This document shows, in pieces, positions 12,431 through 25,900 of a DNA stretch of 64,000 bases (position 1 is its first letter; the number at the start of each line of letters is the position of its first letter). The notes below the pieces were generated by a model, which saw nothing but the letters and a program-made list of their open reading frames with translations, was not told the DNA's origin and did not search any database. The translations under genes and the position numbers were made by a program. Location: the NCBI GenBank assembly GCA_963989385.1, contig OZ022508.1, forward strand, positions 32,882,166 through 32,946,165, written 5' to 3'. The DNA comes from Ctena decussata. Taxonomy: Eukaryota; Mollusca; Bivalvia; Lucinida; Lucinidae.

Positions 12431-14621
12431 TCTTATGGTACTGGGCACGAGTGCTAATATATAATAACCAGTTTTCTACATTTTTATATGTTATGGCATG
12501 CGCGATCGGCGAAGACTCACATACTGAGATCATAATTTCAGATTTCCAGGTAAGAAGGTTTAACAGGATTAAAGGATTTTGAGGATAGATTTTTATACAT
12601 CTCCGCTAACCCCCTTTTATCCAGAAATATGGAAATTATTATCAAATTATCCCTGTTACTCCGTCTTATCTACAGCACTGTTACTATCTAAAGCAAGAGC
12701 ACTCACCCTGGATGAGACGCCCAGATCCACTTGAAGCCATTCTGATGAAGATTTATATTTGGCACACCAGCCGTATTTGTTTTCCAAGTAAACCCTGGCG
12801 TACTTTTCTCTACATTTACTATCCCATTCGTTAGGATATGCCGACGAAGCGCTGATTTGCCAGTCCTGTATGTCCCCCGTGATCATCCCCAGGGGCTTCG
12901 TCGTGTGACATACTGAAAACAGAAATGAAAACTATTTCATTCACCATTTTTACATCTTTTTAATATTATTTGCCTGGGTAAGTCGATCCTGTACGTTGAT
13001 ACACGTCGAACCTAGCTGCGCAAAAAAGTCATAAAAGTGGTCTCCATCTGAAAAGTGGCAGAAAAACAGGAAGTCGTACCCACACATAACATATACTACA
13101 TTAGAAACTAGGTACCCAAAGTGGCAGACCATACCTCTGACCAACTGCATAAATTGATAAAACCACGCAATTATGAATTATTTTAAAATTTCTGCATTTT
13201 TATCAGAAGCCTGTGCAATAAACCCCTAGAGGAGCAAATCTTTTCTTTAAGAGTTAGCCCCCACTGAGTTATTTTAGCAAATGACTAAGTTGCGTGCCCT
13301 GACAGTGTACCCATCTATCTTAAAAAAGGTTGAGTCGACACTTGAGAGCGTTTGTATTCAGTGCAGGTCAAAGTTCGAATCAAACCGGCCCAACGACTGA
13401 ACAACTCTATGCTGGTTTACTCGGGGGGGGGGGGGGGGGGTAATTTGAGTCAGGCTACCTTGGAGTAGCAAATTGCCAGCAAAGACTGCTACTCTGGGTA
13501 CGATTTTTCCAATGTATTGTATATAGCACTCTACGATGGAGTTTACTAATCCCCATCGAAGACAGGAGAGCGAATGGGGTCCGCAGCTAAATAAATTTTT
13601 AAGGAGTTTAAGACCTTGAGTTAAGTCCATGGAAAATGTATGGTTAACATTGGGGTTAATATTAAACTAGGTTTGAGCAATGGGCACCTTCTATAATTGG
13701 TTATGAATACGATTCAGTTATCTTCACTACCCCATTCACTCTCGAAATTCTTTTCAAACATTTAACCCCTTTTCTACGAGTTTCAGGTGAGGGTTTGATG
13801 CTTATTCCACACTCTGTCTGCCTATAAGGAAATCGTGTCTCTCTTTGTATTATAAAATCTCTTGTTCACTGTCAAGGTTTGAAACTACAAGGTCATAAAC
13901 AAATATTTATGTCAGTTTTAGTGCAAATCATGTTGAAAATTGCTCCCAGGGAAATAATAATATAAACGTAATGTATTAAGATATAAACGCGTAATTCTTA
14001 GGTTTACCATCTTATCCAAAGAAAATCGAAAAATAAACGTTTCTAAACGGATTTTAATTTCCTCCCGACGGTTTATGGCTGTTTTTTGAAAATGTACCTG
14101 AGATTTTAGTAGATTTTCTTTGATCAAGTCAAACACGCGTCAGGGCAAGTTGGGAATCAACCATGTTAAAGAGATAAGTAGAGTACATGGTCCTAAATAT
14201 TGGGCCAGGCGTCTGTGAGCAAACAGTGTATACACAGATCAGACTGCTCCTAGTGGAGTAGTCTGACCTGGATCTACGCTTTTTGCCATCATAACAGAGC
14301 TCTTCTGGCACATCCTAAAGTCATTTTTAAGCCATAAGAAAACAAAACACAAAAAATTCTCAAATATGTCCAAAGTGTCTAAATATTTAGGAACTTTCTG
14401 GCAAATCTGAATTGCTGCGATCATGGCACGGCAGCTTGCAGATTGCTGAATTTCAAAGAATTCTGGGAGGCTTATGAAGATTTATATGATGCTTTTTGTC
14501 TGAAATCGCTAACAAGATGGTATCAGGTAATGAATGTTTGTGAGAGTACGTAACATAAATATCTGTCTTGAAGATGCAACTTCCATAGAATTTGACTGTA
14601 CTTCAGTTTTGCTATTAGATG

Positions 14622-14655
<34 letters not shown>

Positions 14656-17600
14656 ATGTCTTGAAGATGCAAGTACAGACGTTAGTTCGCTTTGGCTATT
14701 AGACGTTTGTTGTTATCATTATCATTATTATTTTTATTGTTATTATTTACTTTCTTCTATTACCATTATAACACTAATTTTTTTCCTGCAAAATGCCTGT
14801 TTGCAGTGGTAACAGTGCAGTTCTAGCAGAAGAAGTTGTGATCATCATCATTACGGATTGCTTTCTATGCATCATTAATTATTCAGTCATTCATTCATTT
14901 ATTTCTACATTCATTCATGAGTCAATCAGTCAGTGTCAATAAGTCAGTTTCAGGCAGTCTGTCAGTCAGTCATTTATCTGTTGCTTTCCTAGAAAAAAAA
15001 AATAGTCAGTCAAATAATGCTATTTTGTCCAGAACAAATCAGTCAGTCATTTATCTGTTACAGTTTGCCTACAACGGAACAATTAGTCAGTCATTTAATG
15101 TTATTTTGTCCAGAACAAAAACAGTCAGTCAGTCAGTCATATGTAACTTTGCCTAGAACAAAATGTAGAGAGCAGCATGGATTTTTATGTTATGTTTAAA
15201 TTTCGTCATAAATAACTTTATTTTACGCTCATAATATTTAATGAGTACATACACTTGCTCATGCAACGGTCATTATAAAAAGATCATAGAAACAGACAAG
15301 TGCATGTAGGCATATTTTGTTTGCATGTTTCATTATACCATTCAACTTCAAAGTTTATTTTTCGTATGTTTCCTTGCAATAAATATTTATTGTTTCGTAT
15401 ATCAGTTGTATTTGTGCAGCCCACAGAAAATCAATGGCACACACATGCCGAAAGTAGTCTGCATGTGGTCTTTAAGTGAATGGGTGTATCTCTATGTTCT
15501 TGAAGCCATTTTTTTAAAAGAAACAATATTTGGGGTGCGGCCGGGGACGGAGCCCTTCGAGAAGGGAAGCAAATATGAAATGACAGACTTGCTTCCCCTG
15601 AAAGTGTACCCATTCACCATAGCGTGACTTTGCGAACAGCAACTACGAAAAGTAACCCAAGAACCTTTCATCTAACATTTTCTTTCAAGAATTTGACCTG
15701 ACGACACATACATGTATCTTGAGACGCTAGTTTTAGCAGACAGGGGTTCGTTCTAGCATATATAAACTTGGAGTAGTGTTGTGCCTATTGTGCCTATATC
15801 ATTTTTTTCAAAGGGCTAATGTGTACTAAAACATGAGCTAACAGAGTGATCAGTTTATGTGTCGTGTCCGCAACAAAAGAGAGGTCAATTTCTTGAGAGA
15901 AAAAATGTAAGATGAAGGGCAATCAGTGCCTTAAGGCAGGTGGATGGCTATGCACCCCACATCCTGCCCTCTAGGGCGCAACACTGCTAAACAGTCTTTG
16001 CCAATATGGTACATCACACAATGCACGTCTACAGACTATACATAAATATTTAAGAGGAACTTGTAAACAGAGACGTTCTCGACAGGGACTTTTATTTTAA
16101 AGTTGATTTTCCTGCCCAGAGTTCACGTTTTGCCTTTAAATTCAGAGTTTATGTATCACTTTTAAAGTTAGGTCTCCGCCCAGAGATTTTGTTTGAAAGT
16201 GATGGCTGGATGGATGACTTGCGATTTATGTCCTTTTTAACAGTATTTCAGTCATATCAGGACGATGGGTGGGTGATAATGAAAGGCTGTGTGCACAGTG
16301 GAACCCCGTTTACGATTGAGAGATCCCCAGCTACAGAAGGGCTCGAACCCGGGACCGACAGATCAGCAAGCCAGCGCTTAATCCACTGACGTACCTGTCC
16401 AGATGTCATGTTTGCAAATAACAACACACTCAAAAGCGGATCTCCACTCTTTGTACATACAAATACTCTTGGTAGTGCTTCTCACATATGAATTGCAGCT
16501 CTTCGTATTTATGAATTCTAGACAGAGATTTTCACTATCATTTGACGAAAGAATCACCTTTTTACTACATCTGAAAAACTTGCAAATATAATATCTGAAA
16601 CGATATGTCAAGCAGCTCAATGTCTTATCTTTCGTCTTATAAAATTCTCGTGTAGATACTGAGCTGACGTATCAAGGTAACTGTCAGTCTTGATATCAAA
16701 TAGACAGTTAAGACACCCATTATCTAATGTTTTATTTCAGTTTTTATCTTGCAATTCTTGTTGTGAGTAATGAGGTACAATTGTGTCTACTGCTTGTCTA
16801 ATTTCTGGTTTTACTACGCTTCATCCGCATACATAGTAACCACACCTGGTTAACTATGTTTTCAATGATGTTACGAAACGAAAAAGAGCAGTTACGAAAC
16901 GAAACTGAGTTATAGTTATCAAACTAATCAAACGACCAGACACCCGGTCTGGCCACATACTTTCGTTTCTCCTTCCGCTGATTCAAGATGGGCAGTTGTC
17001 AGTTACTGGCGAAAATATGTGCACTTAGTACTGGTTAACCGCTTAGGAGGTCTAAGCCTGCCCAGGAATAGTGTGGTTAGGTTAACTGACCGTCCCGACT
17101 TGATCATGGCTGTTTACCGTGGACGTTAAACATCATATCAATCAATCAATCAAACGACCAGATTGGGTCGTTTGTTAACTATAACCCTTTTTCAATTCGT
17201 AACTTCTTTTTCGTTTCGTAACATGACCAGGTCGTTTGGTAATTATGAATCTTTTTCGTTTCGTAATGTTCAGCTCTTTTTCGTTTCGTAACAATTCTTG
17301 CATAGTTAACCAGGGTTGGTAACACCGTGCATGGTCTTTCCCGTCAAGTTCAGGTTTTGTGCCGACGCCGGCTGCTACATTGTCCCGACGTAACCTCAAC
17401 TATCAAGTTTCCCAATGAAAGTCATTGGCATTTTTAAGTCGCCATAGCAGCCAAATTTATAAACCGATCGTCACATAGAGCGGTCATTTTGTGTAGGCTT
17501 ATGCAAAAGACACTTCTAAAAATGCAAAAATTCAACTTCTCAACAATCATTAAGCCTTTCAAAAGCTTAATGGCTATTGTGAAGCTGATTTTTTTTTATT

Positions 17601-19883
17601 TTGCATTTTTAGCGTTTCGCTTGCTAAGGAACCCTAGCAAATTAATAGGTGGATGGATGACTTGCAATTTTACGTCCTTTTTAAGAGTAATTCAGTCATA
17701 TCAGGACGATGGATGGGATATAATGAAAGGCTGTGTGCAATGGAACCCCGTTTCCGACTGAAAAGATCTCGAACCCGGGACCGCTAGATCAGCATGCCAG
17801 CGTTACCTAGCAAATTAATCAGTTGGCACAAACTCCATATGCCTGACAGACCACTATGTATTTTGTTTTAAAAATTTTCATTCAAAGCCAATGTTAAGCT
17901 GCAATGGCAAGCAAAGTACTGAAGCACATAAGTACATACTTACTGTTGCTCCATTTCAAAGGGTCTAATACTGTCAGAGAAGATGCCGTTTTAAAATATT
18001 TACGACGGACGGACGCCTGACAAATGTTTTACCATACTATAAGCTCTTCTGGAGCCTTTCGGCCTTAGAACATGTACAGTGTAGGAGCTAACAATACAAT
18101 TCCAATTATCATAAAAGTAACTGTTTTTGCCCGGCGAGAAACAAAATATTGCTGATATATGTAACTAGTGTGTTGCCTCATGAAAAGCATGTCAGAATCT
18201 GTTTGCGTCCATAAATGTCAAATTCTTCAAATTTAGTACAACTTTATCTTGCATGTTCTTTTTTTTCCTGCCAGTAGTTACATAACAGAGGTCAAATTTA
18301 CCGTGAATGAAGTACATTTTTGATTTGTTGAAATATCTCTTGTCAGTTATTCTGAATGTAGGACAAGTATGTTTTGAGAACTTATTGCATCAAATGTGTC
18401 CTTGTCTACATGACGATACTTCAGTCATTGACATTTGCACCTGAAACGCTATGAGGGGCTCCTACAACGGCCGCATCTTTTTCCAGAGAGGAAGAAGACG
18501 AAAAGGACTTCCGGCCTATCTAAACAAGCATTAGCTTTTAAAACGGAACTGTTGCAGTTTTCACGTTCGCAAGCATTTCATCCTGGAAATCGGCTTGCAG
18601 TAATTAAAGTGGGTAAAAGAAAGACAGAATGGACAAATTTAGTATCGTTGTGAGACCCGATGCAAAAAAGGAGAGAGAGGAATCGGATATTTAGTTATTA
18701 TATACTTACTCAAGTAATTACTGTTCTTAAAGAACTTGTCAATCGCATGTTAATCAGTCTAAACGTCTATACTAATTCAAAGCTAACAAAAAAAGATCAA
18801 TTTTCTACATATCTTAACACTAATAGCAGATAAAACCCCGACGAACACTTTAGTAAATTCCTTGAAATTGATAGAAATACCCTACATACTGAGACAGCAG
18901 AGTCTGGGATAAAAATGCAACTACCCCCACCCCCTCAGTCAGTCTGGCCAAGTTTTGTACTGTCAGCAATTTCCAGAAACACTATCAACTCGTATAAAAG
19001 GTGTTTGGGAAAACCTCAATGTTTCTTCTGACATTTTCACAATGGAAAACAACTTTTGCACTTTGAAAAAAAAACGCAGCTCTTCTACAATGGGATCTAC
19101 TCTTAAAGGAAAGAATTTGCTCCTAGAGGAGCAAATGTTTTTCTTTAAGAATTGACCCAAATTAAGAAGAGAGGCAAAACGAATATGGCAAAATTACTTC
19201 CACAGAAAATGTTTCCATTTGCCTTAAAATTTAGGAAAATTACGGTAATTTGATAGTGTGTACCAATAATTACGGCAATTTCGGCAGGTGGGGTAAGGTT
19301 ACCAAGAGGCATTGAATTTATTGCTCTTTACAAAATTATGTCAACTTGAAATAGTTAACTATTTACATGTGGGAACTCGACAGGCAATGTTATATCATGT
19401 TAAGACGTATTATATGCAATTAAGGATGATGAATTATGATTTATATTATCCTGTTTAATATTTGCATACCGTATGTAAACTTTGACATTAAAACATTTAC
19501 TTCAAATTAAATAACTTGTCTTATCAACAAAGGCTGTGTAAGAACGTCCGGACATTGTTTTATTTTGTCAGAAGTGTGCAAACGTTTCCGCATCGAGTAA
19601 GCGACATTGTTTTATTTTGTCAGAAGTGTGCAAACGTTTCCGCGTCGAGTAAGCAGTCAAATCATTCAAGGGAACTGTTTTAGACCTCAACCTTACTACA
19701 GTTTCATTTGCACTGTAGTGAAAGGTGACTGCTGACCCCTTCACATAACTACAGTTAATACGCTTGCAATGTAGTTTGGTTTGCTTTTGAAAGGTGACTG
19801 CTAAACATTGCTGATTCTCTTATGGAGGCAACTTCATAGGCTGGATTGTGTAAAAATGCCTTAATACTAAATATGCCCGATGC

Positions 19884-19942
<59 letters not shown>

Positions 19943-22900
19943 CTTCCCAATGCCAAATACTAAATCTGTATCTCTCTTTCCCTTCCAATAACAAGTTCAA
20001 TATTAAACTTCCTCTTCAATTCTTTTCGCTTTTTGCATATTCCCTCTCTAATACCAAAAGTGTTAGCTCCCACTATGTTGCACCTAGTGGTATTAGTATC
20101 AGGGTCGGACCGTTTAGTTATGACAGAAAACATTAGCAAAATAATTTGTTCTAATTTGCTATATCTCCTTTATCTTTCTCCTATCACCCCTCTTATTGAA
20201 ATGTGGATATACCCTAACTATCCTTATTGTTGAGACACCCTCGCCTAATACTGAAAATGACAACATTAAATTTTGAAAACAAAATGTTTTTACTGCCTAA
20301 CGATCGTTATCGGCTCTGTAGGCCAATGGCAAACAGTGCAAACCTAAGCAGTCTGATCTGGGGCTGCACTGTTTGTGCATCGCATCTGCCCAAATAATTA
20401 GGGTTATCATGATATATGGTAATGTTTAAACCACATAACGGTTCATAATATGTGCCATCTTTAGTCAACAACCTTGCAAAAATCCTCAATTACCAGCCAA
20501 TAAAAGTGTACCGAAACAATTCCATTTCATGATACCACTTTTAGTCAATGATGCAAATTTGCAAGGTATGCAAATGATAGGCAAGTATTTCTATTCAAAT
20601 TATTAGTAAACTGAATAGTTTAGTAATAACACATTTTGCTGGTGTGTTTAATTAATCTTAAGATCATATTTGCTTTCTTCGCCGTCAGGAAGAAAGGCGA
20701 ATGCAAAATGCCACCATGAGTTTTGTAGCAAACCGCTAAAGGCGGAAACTGGTCGATTCTACGCCTTGGTACATATAACAAGCCACCGAACGTCGTGAAA
20801 ATCACCAAGCTATGAAATTAACTCCAGCCAACATGTACAAGTATGCAAACTTGGCTTTTATTCTAAAATTGCCCGAGATGACCCGCAATCCAGGTAAGTT
20901 ACAAACCAATGCAAATGTACTATTTTGCATTTTCTTCAGACGTTTTATATTCTGTGTTTTACTCATTAAATATAAACAGGCGTGTGTATTTCTAGTACAC
21001 CCTTTGATCTTTAAGTCATATTTAATGGGGGTTTGTTTGATGGACCCTGGTGCGTGTTCTTAGCTGTTACACGCTGTGAAAATAGTTTGGCTTGCAAACT
21101 TTTATTACATTACAAGCAACAACATGTAACGTGCTGTAAGATTGAAGTAATTTTGTTTTACAATGCCTGACATAATCAGAAATCCGATGTATGTTGAGAT
21201 AGATATCTCGGTGTTTAGCATGTCTGAAATAGCTTCAATGACTATCACTAGCACGTTAGATATCCTCAGTAACATTAAGTACTTTGTTTGTTGTTGCTGC
21301 TTGTTGTTTTCTTACTTTTCATTCAAGTTTATTTTAGTACATGTATGCATTTTTCCCCATTCAAGTTGGATTAAATGTTTATATATTTTTCTTAATTTAT
21401 TCAATTTTATAGTTTCACTGAATACGACTACTTATGTTACTTTTACTACAAATTATAATACAAATAACAATAATAATAATAATAATTTTATTATTATTCA
21501 TTATTATTGTCATAGTACGCTATGTTTATACTACTACTACGGCCTAGACAAACGCCTACGCAAAAACTATTTGCGAAAGTTCCAGTTAAGGCGAGGTCTG
21601 GCTTAATACTCTTGAGTCCTCTTCTTTTTATTCTACATAACAAACGTATGTTGTGGTAACTTGTTAGAACCGCCTCAGTGAGGCGGTTCTAACAAGTTGC
21701 CACAACATGATATTATTGTAAATAAGGAGAAAATCACCAAAAACTCCCCCCTTACCTTGAGCCCCGAATTATTGCTAGTTTAAGTGAACGACAAGATAAA
21801 TCTATCGACAACACTATTTTAACACCTAGTGACAGCACATTACGGAATGTTTTAACACTAGGCGACATAATAAATTACTTGAATAATACTTCCAGGTACT
21901 ATTAATGATTTGAGCCGCGACACGAGAAAACCAACAATGTGGTTGTGCGCCGAGCGCAGACTCAGATCAGCCTGGACATCCGCACAATTTGACCACACTC
22001 TTCGCTAAGTGCTCAAAGGGTAGATAAGGGTATAAGCTACATCCATGCAGACAGCGAAGACACTGATCAGACTGGGCGGATGCCCAGGCTGATCTGAGTC
22101 TGCGCTGGGCGCACAGCCACATTGTTGGTTTTCTCGCGTCGCGGCTCATATTTCATCAAATATTTATCTTACTTACAATAAGAAGAAACAATTGGGTGAT
22201 GGATGATGCGACATTACGTCGAGAAATCACATTTTTTCACAAATCGCTTTGTCACAATGATTTCTTGATAAAAATCTAGTACATGTAAGTTACTTCGGGT
22301 TCAAGTGCAAGGATGCCACTGCGGAATTCTTGTTCACCATTGTCTTTATTGGTTTATACCACCCTTACCAGAAAACGCCAACTTTAGCATGAAATATTTC
22401 GCAATGAGCAAGGTCTACACTGGTAAGGGTGGTATAAAATAGTTTTTCCATGGTTTGTCCACCTGTGCGGGAGATAATCCACTCGCTAAAGCTCGTGGAT
22501 TATCTCGTACAGGCGGACAAACCATGGTATAACCATACTTAATCTATACAACATTTCATTAGAAGTGGTTCAGAAACTTGTTACTAATTAGTACATCATA
22601 GAAGTCAGTTTGATCTTTCCGCAATTGCTAATTTTCTACATGAAGGAAATTTCTGTACACTTAAGCTACTTTTGATACAAGATTATCAGAACAAATACGA
22701 TTATTAATCTCAAGAATTTCACGCCCGTCTCACCTACATACTTTCGATCTAATTCATGTAACTCAAAACTGTGTTTGCCGTATTCATTAAACTGCATTTA
22801 GCTGCATGAACAGACAAAAAAGCTTGAAGCATGTATCTAGTCCTAATTCTGAAAAAAGTACGTTAGATTCATTATCAAAATGAAAGGCTACACCTTCAGG

Positions 22901-25900
22901 GACAGAAACCCTACCGTTTACATTTTGCCTCCCGTCTCAATAGTGTACCACTCTTAAAGGAAAGAATTTGCTCCCGCAAGAGCAAATTCTTTCCTTTAAG
23001 AGTAGGACCCTGTTTGAAAGGACATCGTCATTCACGCAAACAAACAGTAAGTCACAAAAGTTGTCATCCTTTCTGAAAATGGCAGAAAACATGGAGGTGT
23101 GCGCATACACCTTAAAGTGGAAATGACAACTTCTTGGTAGTTCTCATTTAGTCAGGTTGTGCACGACCCGTCATGGCCGTTATTCTTCTGATCTGGTTAC
23201 CGCACCACAATTTCACTGTTCATATAAATTCCGTGCTATTTTTACATTAATTGTATATCCTGTATATCTGCAACTGCAAATTTACTCTGTTGCCACTACC
23301 CGTTTAAAGTAAATCTTGCCAGGTGGTCATTTATCAAATTTCTAAGCATGTGGCAATTCATCTTTTTTATAATTAGTTATGCTCATTTCAGAAGTATTTG
23401 GATTGTTGCCATGAGAGCAGTACTTTTTTTGTAGATTCTCAGAGACTAATATTTTGACTGTTGTGTGGATCAAGCTTTGCAAAAGCTGATACTTCTATAT
23501 ATTTTCATAACATCATATGGGCGTAAACTATCTAGTATTTGCTTTTGACATGGCATTAGTCACCAACAATGCAGCTTGACCTTTATGCATATGTGGCGTG
23601 AGTGCTATTCGCATAAATGTCTTGAGCGGCAATAAGCTAATCACATATATGTCGTGAGCGCTATTCGCATAGATGTCGTGAGCGGTCATATGAAATACCG
23701 TACATATGGTATCATGTATCACAAAGGTACAGATGAATGAATGACTTGTGATTTTTTGTCTTTCAACCATGTGATGGTATAATACTTACCACTCGCATCC
23801 GTGCTTGAAATCAACCAACGAAGATTTTAGGTCGGCTTTTGAGATATGAACAAAAGTTTTATTTTAGAGTTTTTTGGTTGCAATGGTTTATTTGAAAAGC
23901 ACCAACTATATATTAATGGTTGCTTAGCGAGGACCAAGCTTTTTGTGAAAGCTTTACTAACCTACTTGACAGTTTTTGAACATTAAGTTAAAATATGCTT
24001 TATCATGCGTTATTGTTAGGTAGAGAGAACTTGATTCGAGCCACCTTTTTACGATGCTTTCATTACTTCAGTGTCACGGACCTGCGATCCTGGAATTGAT
24101 AACTATTGAAATTACAGTCATTTAAGATTTTCTGTAGTGAAAACTTTAGTGCCTGCCTCTCCTACGTTTGTCCTTGTCCGTCTGTCTGTCCCCATGCATC
24201 TGTCCGTCTGACGTATATTTTATGCCACTCCGTCTCACATAGTGTACTAAATCTGTTAATGAAATGACAGCGAGACAAAAAAATGAAAGAAAGAAAAAAT
24301 CTATGAAGAAATGTGTGAAACCCATCAATACTATCAGCAGCTTTTCGAGCTTCAGTAGTCTTACATAAGATATACCCTAAATATCATATGAATTGGGGCA
24401 CGTTAAATAATAGTAGGAAACCTTTCAGTATTGGGACGACTTAAAACACTGGAAAACCACCTGAAAACAATGGGAAAACTTAAAACTTTAGAACACGTAC
24501 AGTGTACCTAGAATTAATATGACAACTTAAAAACCATGGGACACAATCTGAAACAATGGGAAACCTTAAACATTGGGACACCAACTGAAAACACTTGGCC
24601 ATGGACACTACCTCCAAATAATGGGATACCTTCAAAAAATTGAGCCAGTTTTAACTACTGGATAAGGTGTTTTACTATCCATGCAATACTGCGTCAAAAT
24701 TATCAACGGAAATAGCAAACGGTAAAGACCTGCTCAGACTGACTGCTCCTGGGTCAGCCTGCTCCAGGTGCTGTGTGATTTTGGTCTGCACTGTTTGCGC
24801 TTAGAATCACTTTAATTTGGTCACCACTGTTTGCACAGGCATCTCTGTCCAAATATTTTATGCTCTTAGTGGTAAGATGTATCCTGCAGAAAATGTAATT
24901 AACAGTTTGTCAACGTGACATATGTTTTCCCAATGAAAAACCCCTAAATCAATAAAAATACAATTTACTGGAGGAAGGAAATGCCAAGTGTTAAAGGGTA
25001 CAGCGAATTTATGGGAAAATTATAGCTTATTACATCAAAGTACAGACCGTCAAATCATTAACGTAAAAATCGCATTTCACACCTCCCTAATTAAAAAGGG
25101 TGGTGCATCTCACGTATTACGCTAGGTGCAACATGCATAATTAGGAATATACCTGTTTTAATTGCTGAGAACTGCAACATCTTACAACCATACCATCACA
25201 GTCGCATATGAGGCGCCACACAAGAAAACCAACAAAGTGGAATGTGCGCCCAGCGAAGACTCAGATCAGCCTGGGCATCATAGAGGTAGCTTAGACCCTT
25301 AGCTACGCTGTAAGCACACTGCAAAGACTCGCATCAGACTGGGCGGATGCCCAGGCTGATCTGAGGCTGCGCTGGTGCACAACCATTTTGTTGGTTTTCT
25401 CGTGTCGCGGTTCATAAGCTCAGTCTGTACAGGGCATGAACAGTAAGACTGCCGTGTGAACTGCGCAAATCATGTCCAGAATGATTGTACGTAAACTGGC
25501 CAGGGTATGCACAGTTCAAGATTTTGAGGGGGCAGGGGTGGGGGGGGGGGACATTGCGGCCTTCATTATTTAGCCGATAGGACGGCAGGGCGTTCGATTA
25601 GAATTTAAGATAAAACCATTGTCACTATGCATGTTGCTGCTATGTAGATAAGAATAATTCTGTGTGCGGTTGAGAGAGGCACCGGAGAGGTGGGGGGGGG
25701 GGGGGGGGGGGGGGGCGGGGCAGGCGGCGGTGCTCATCTGATGTTGTGAGAATCACCCCCATTCCTACTATTCCGAAGCAGTGAGATATGTTTGAAGTAA
25801 TGGTAACATTTTATGCCTTATTTGCAACATCAAACGCGAAAAGTATTCTTGGAATTTCTCTGAAGCCTGGTACTAATTGTCTAATCCTAGATTTTTTTGT

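Larger units (their letters stand above)
9019..12706 (-). other. Intron 2 (3.7 kb)
   Basis: This GT-AG, phase 0 intron contains an EcoRI-centred hairpin (9367-9425), a retroelement-like 3' tail (about 9470-9601), an FB-B element (about 10501-10718), a CTAT microsatellite (12396-12430) and an FB-D fragment (12609-12678). The 10880-11340 stretch is more GC-rich and open in several frames, but I recognise no domain there. Confidence 0.8.

Noticed and set aside
15431..15627. Possible exon near a GC-rich patch
   Set aside because: Short open frames on both strands, no domain or splice-site pair that I could support.
22355..22534. CRISPR-like array or bacterial terminator hairpins
   Set aside because: The palindromes are not regularly spaced repeats with unique spacers, and the DNA is animal nuclear sequence with spliced exons.
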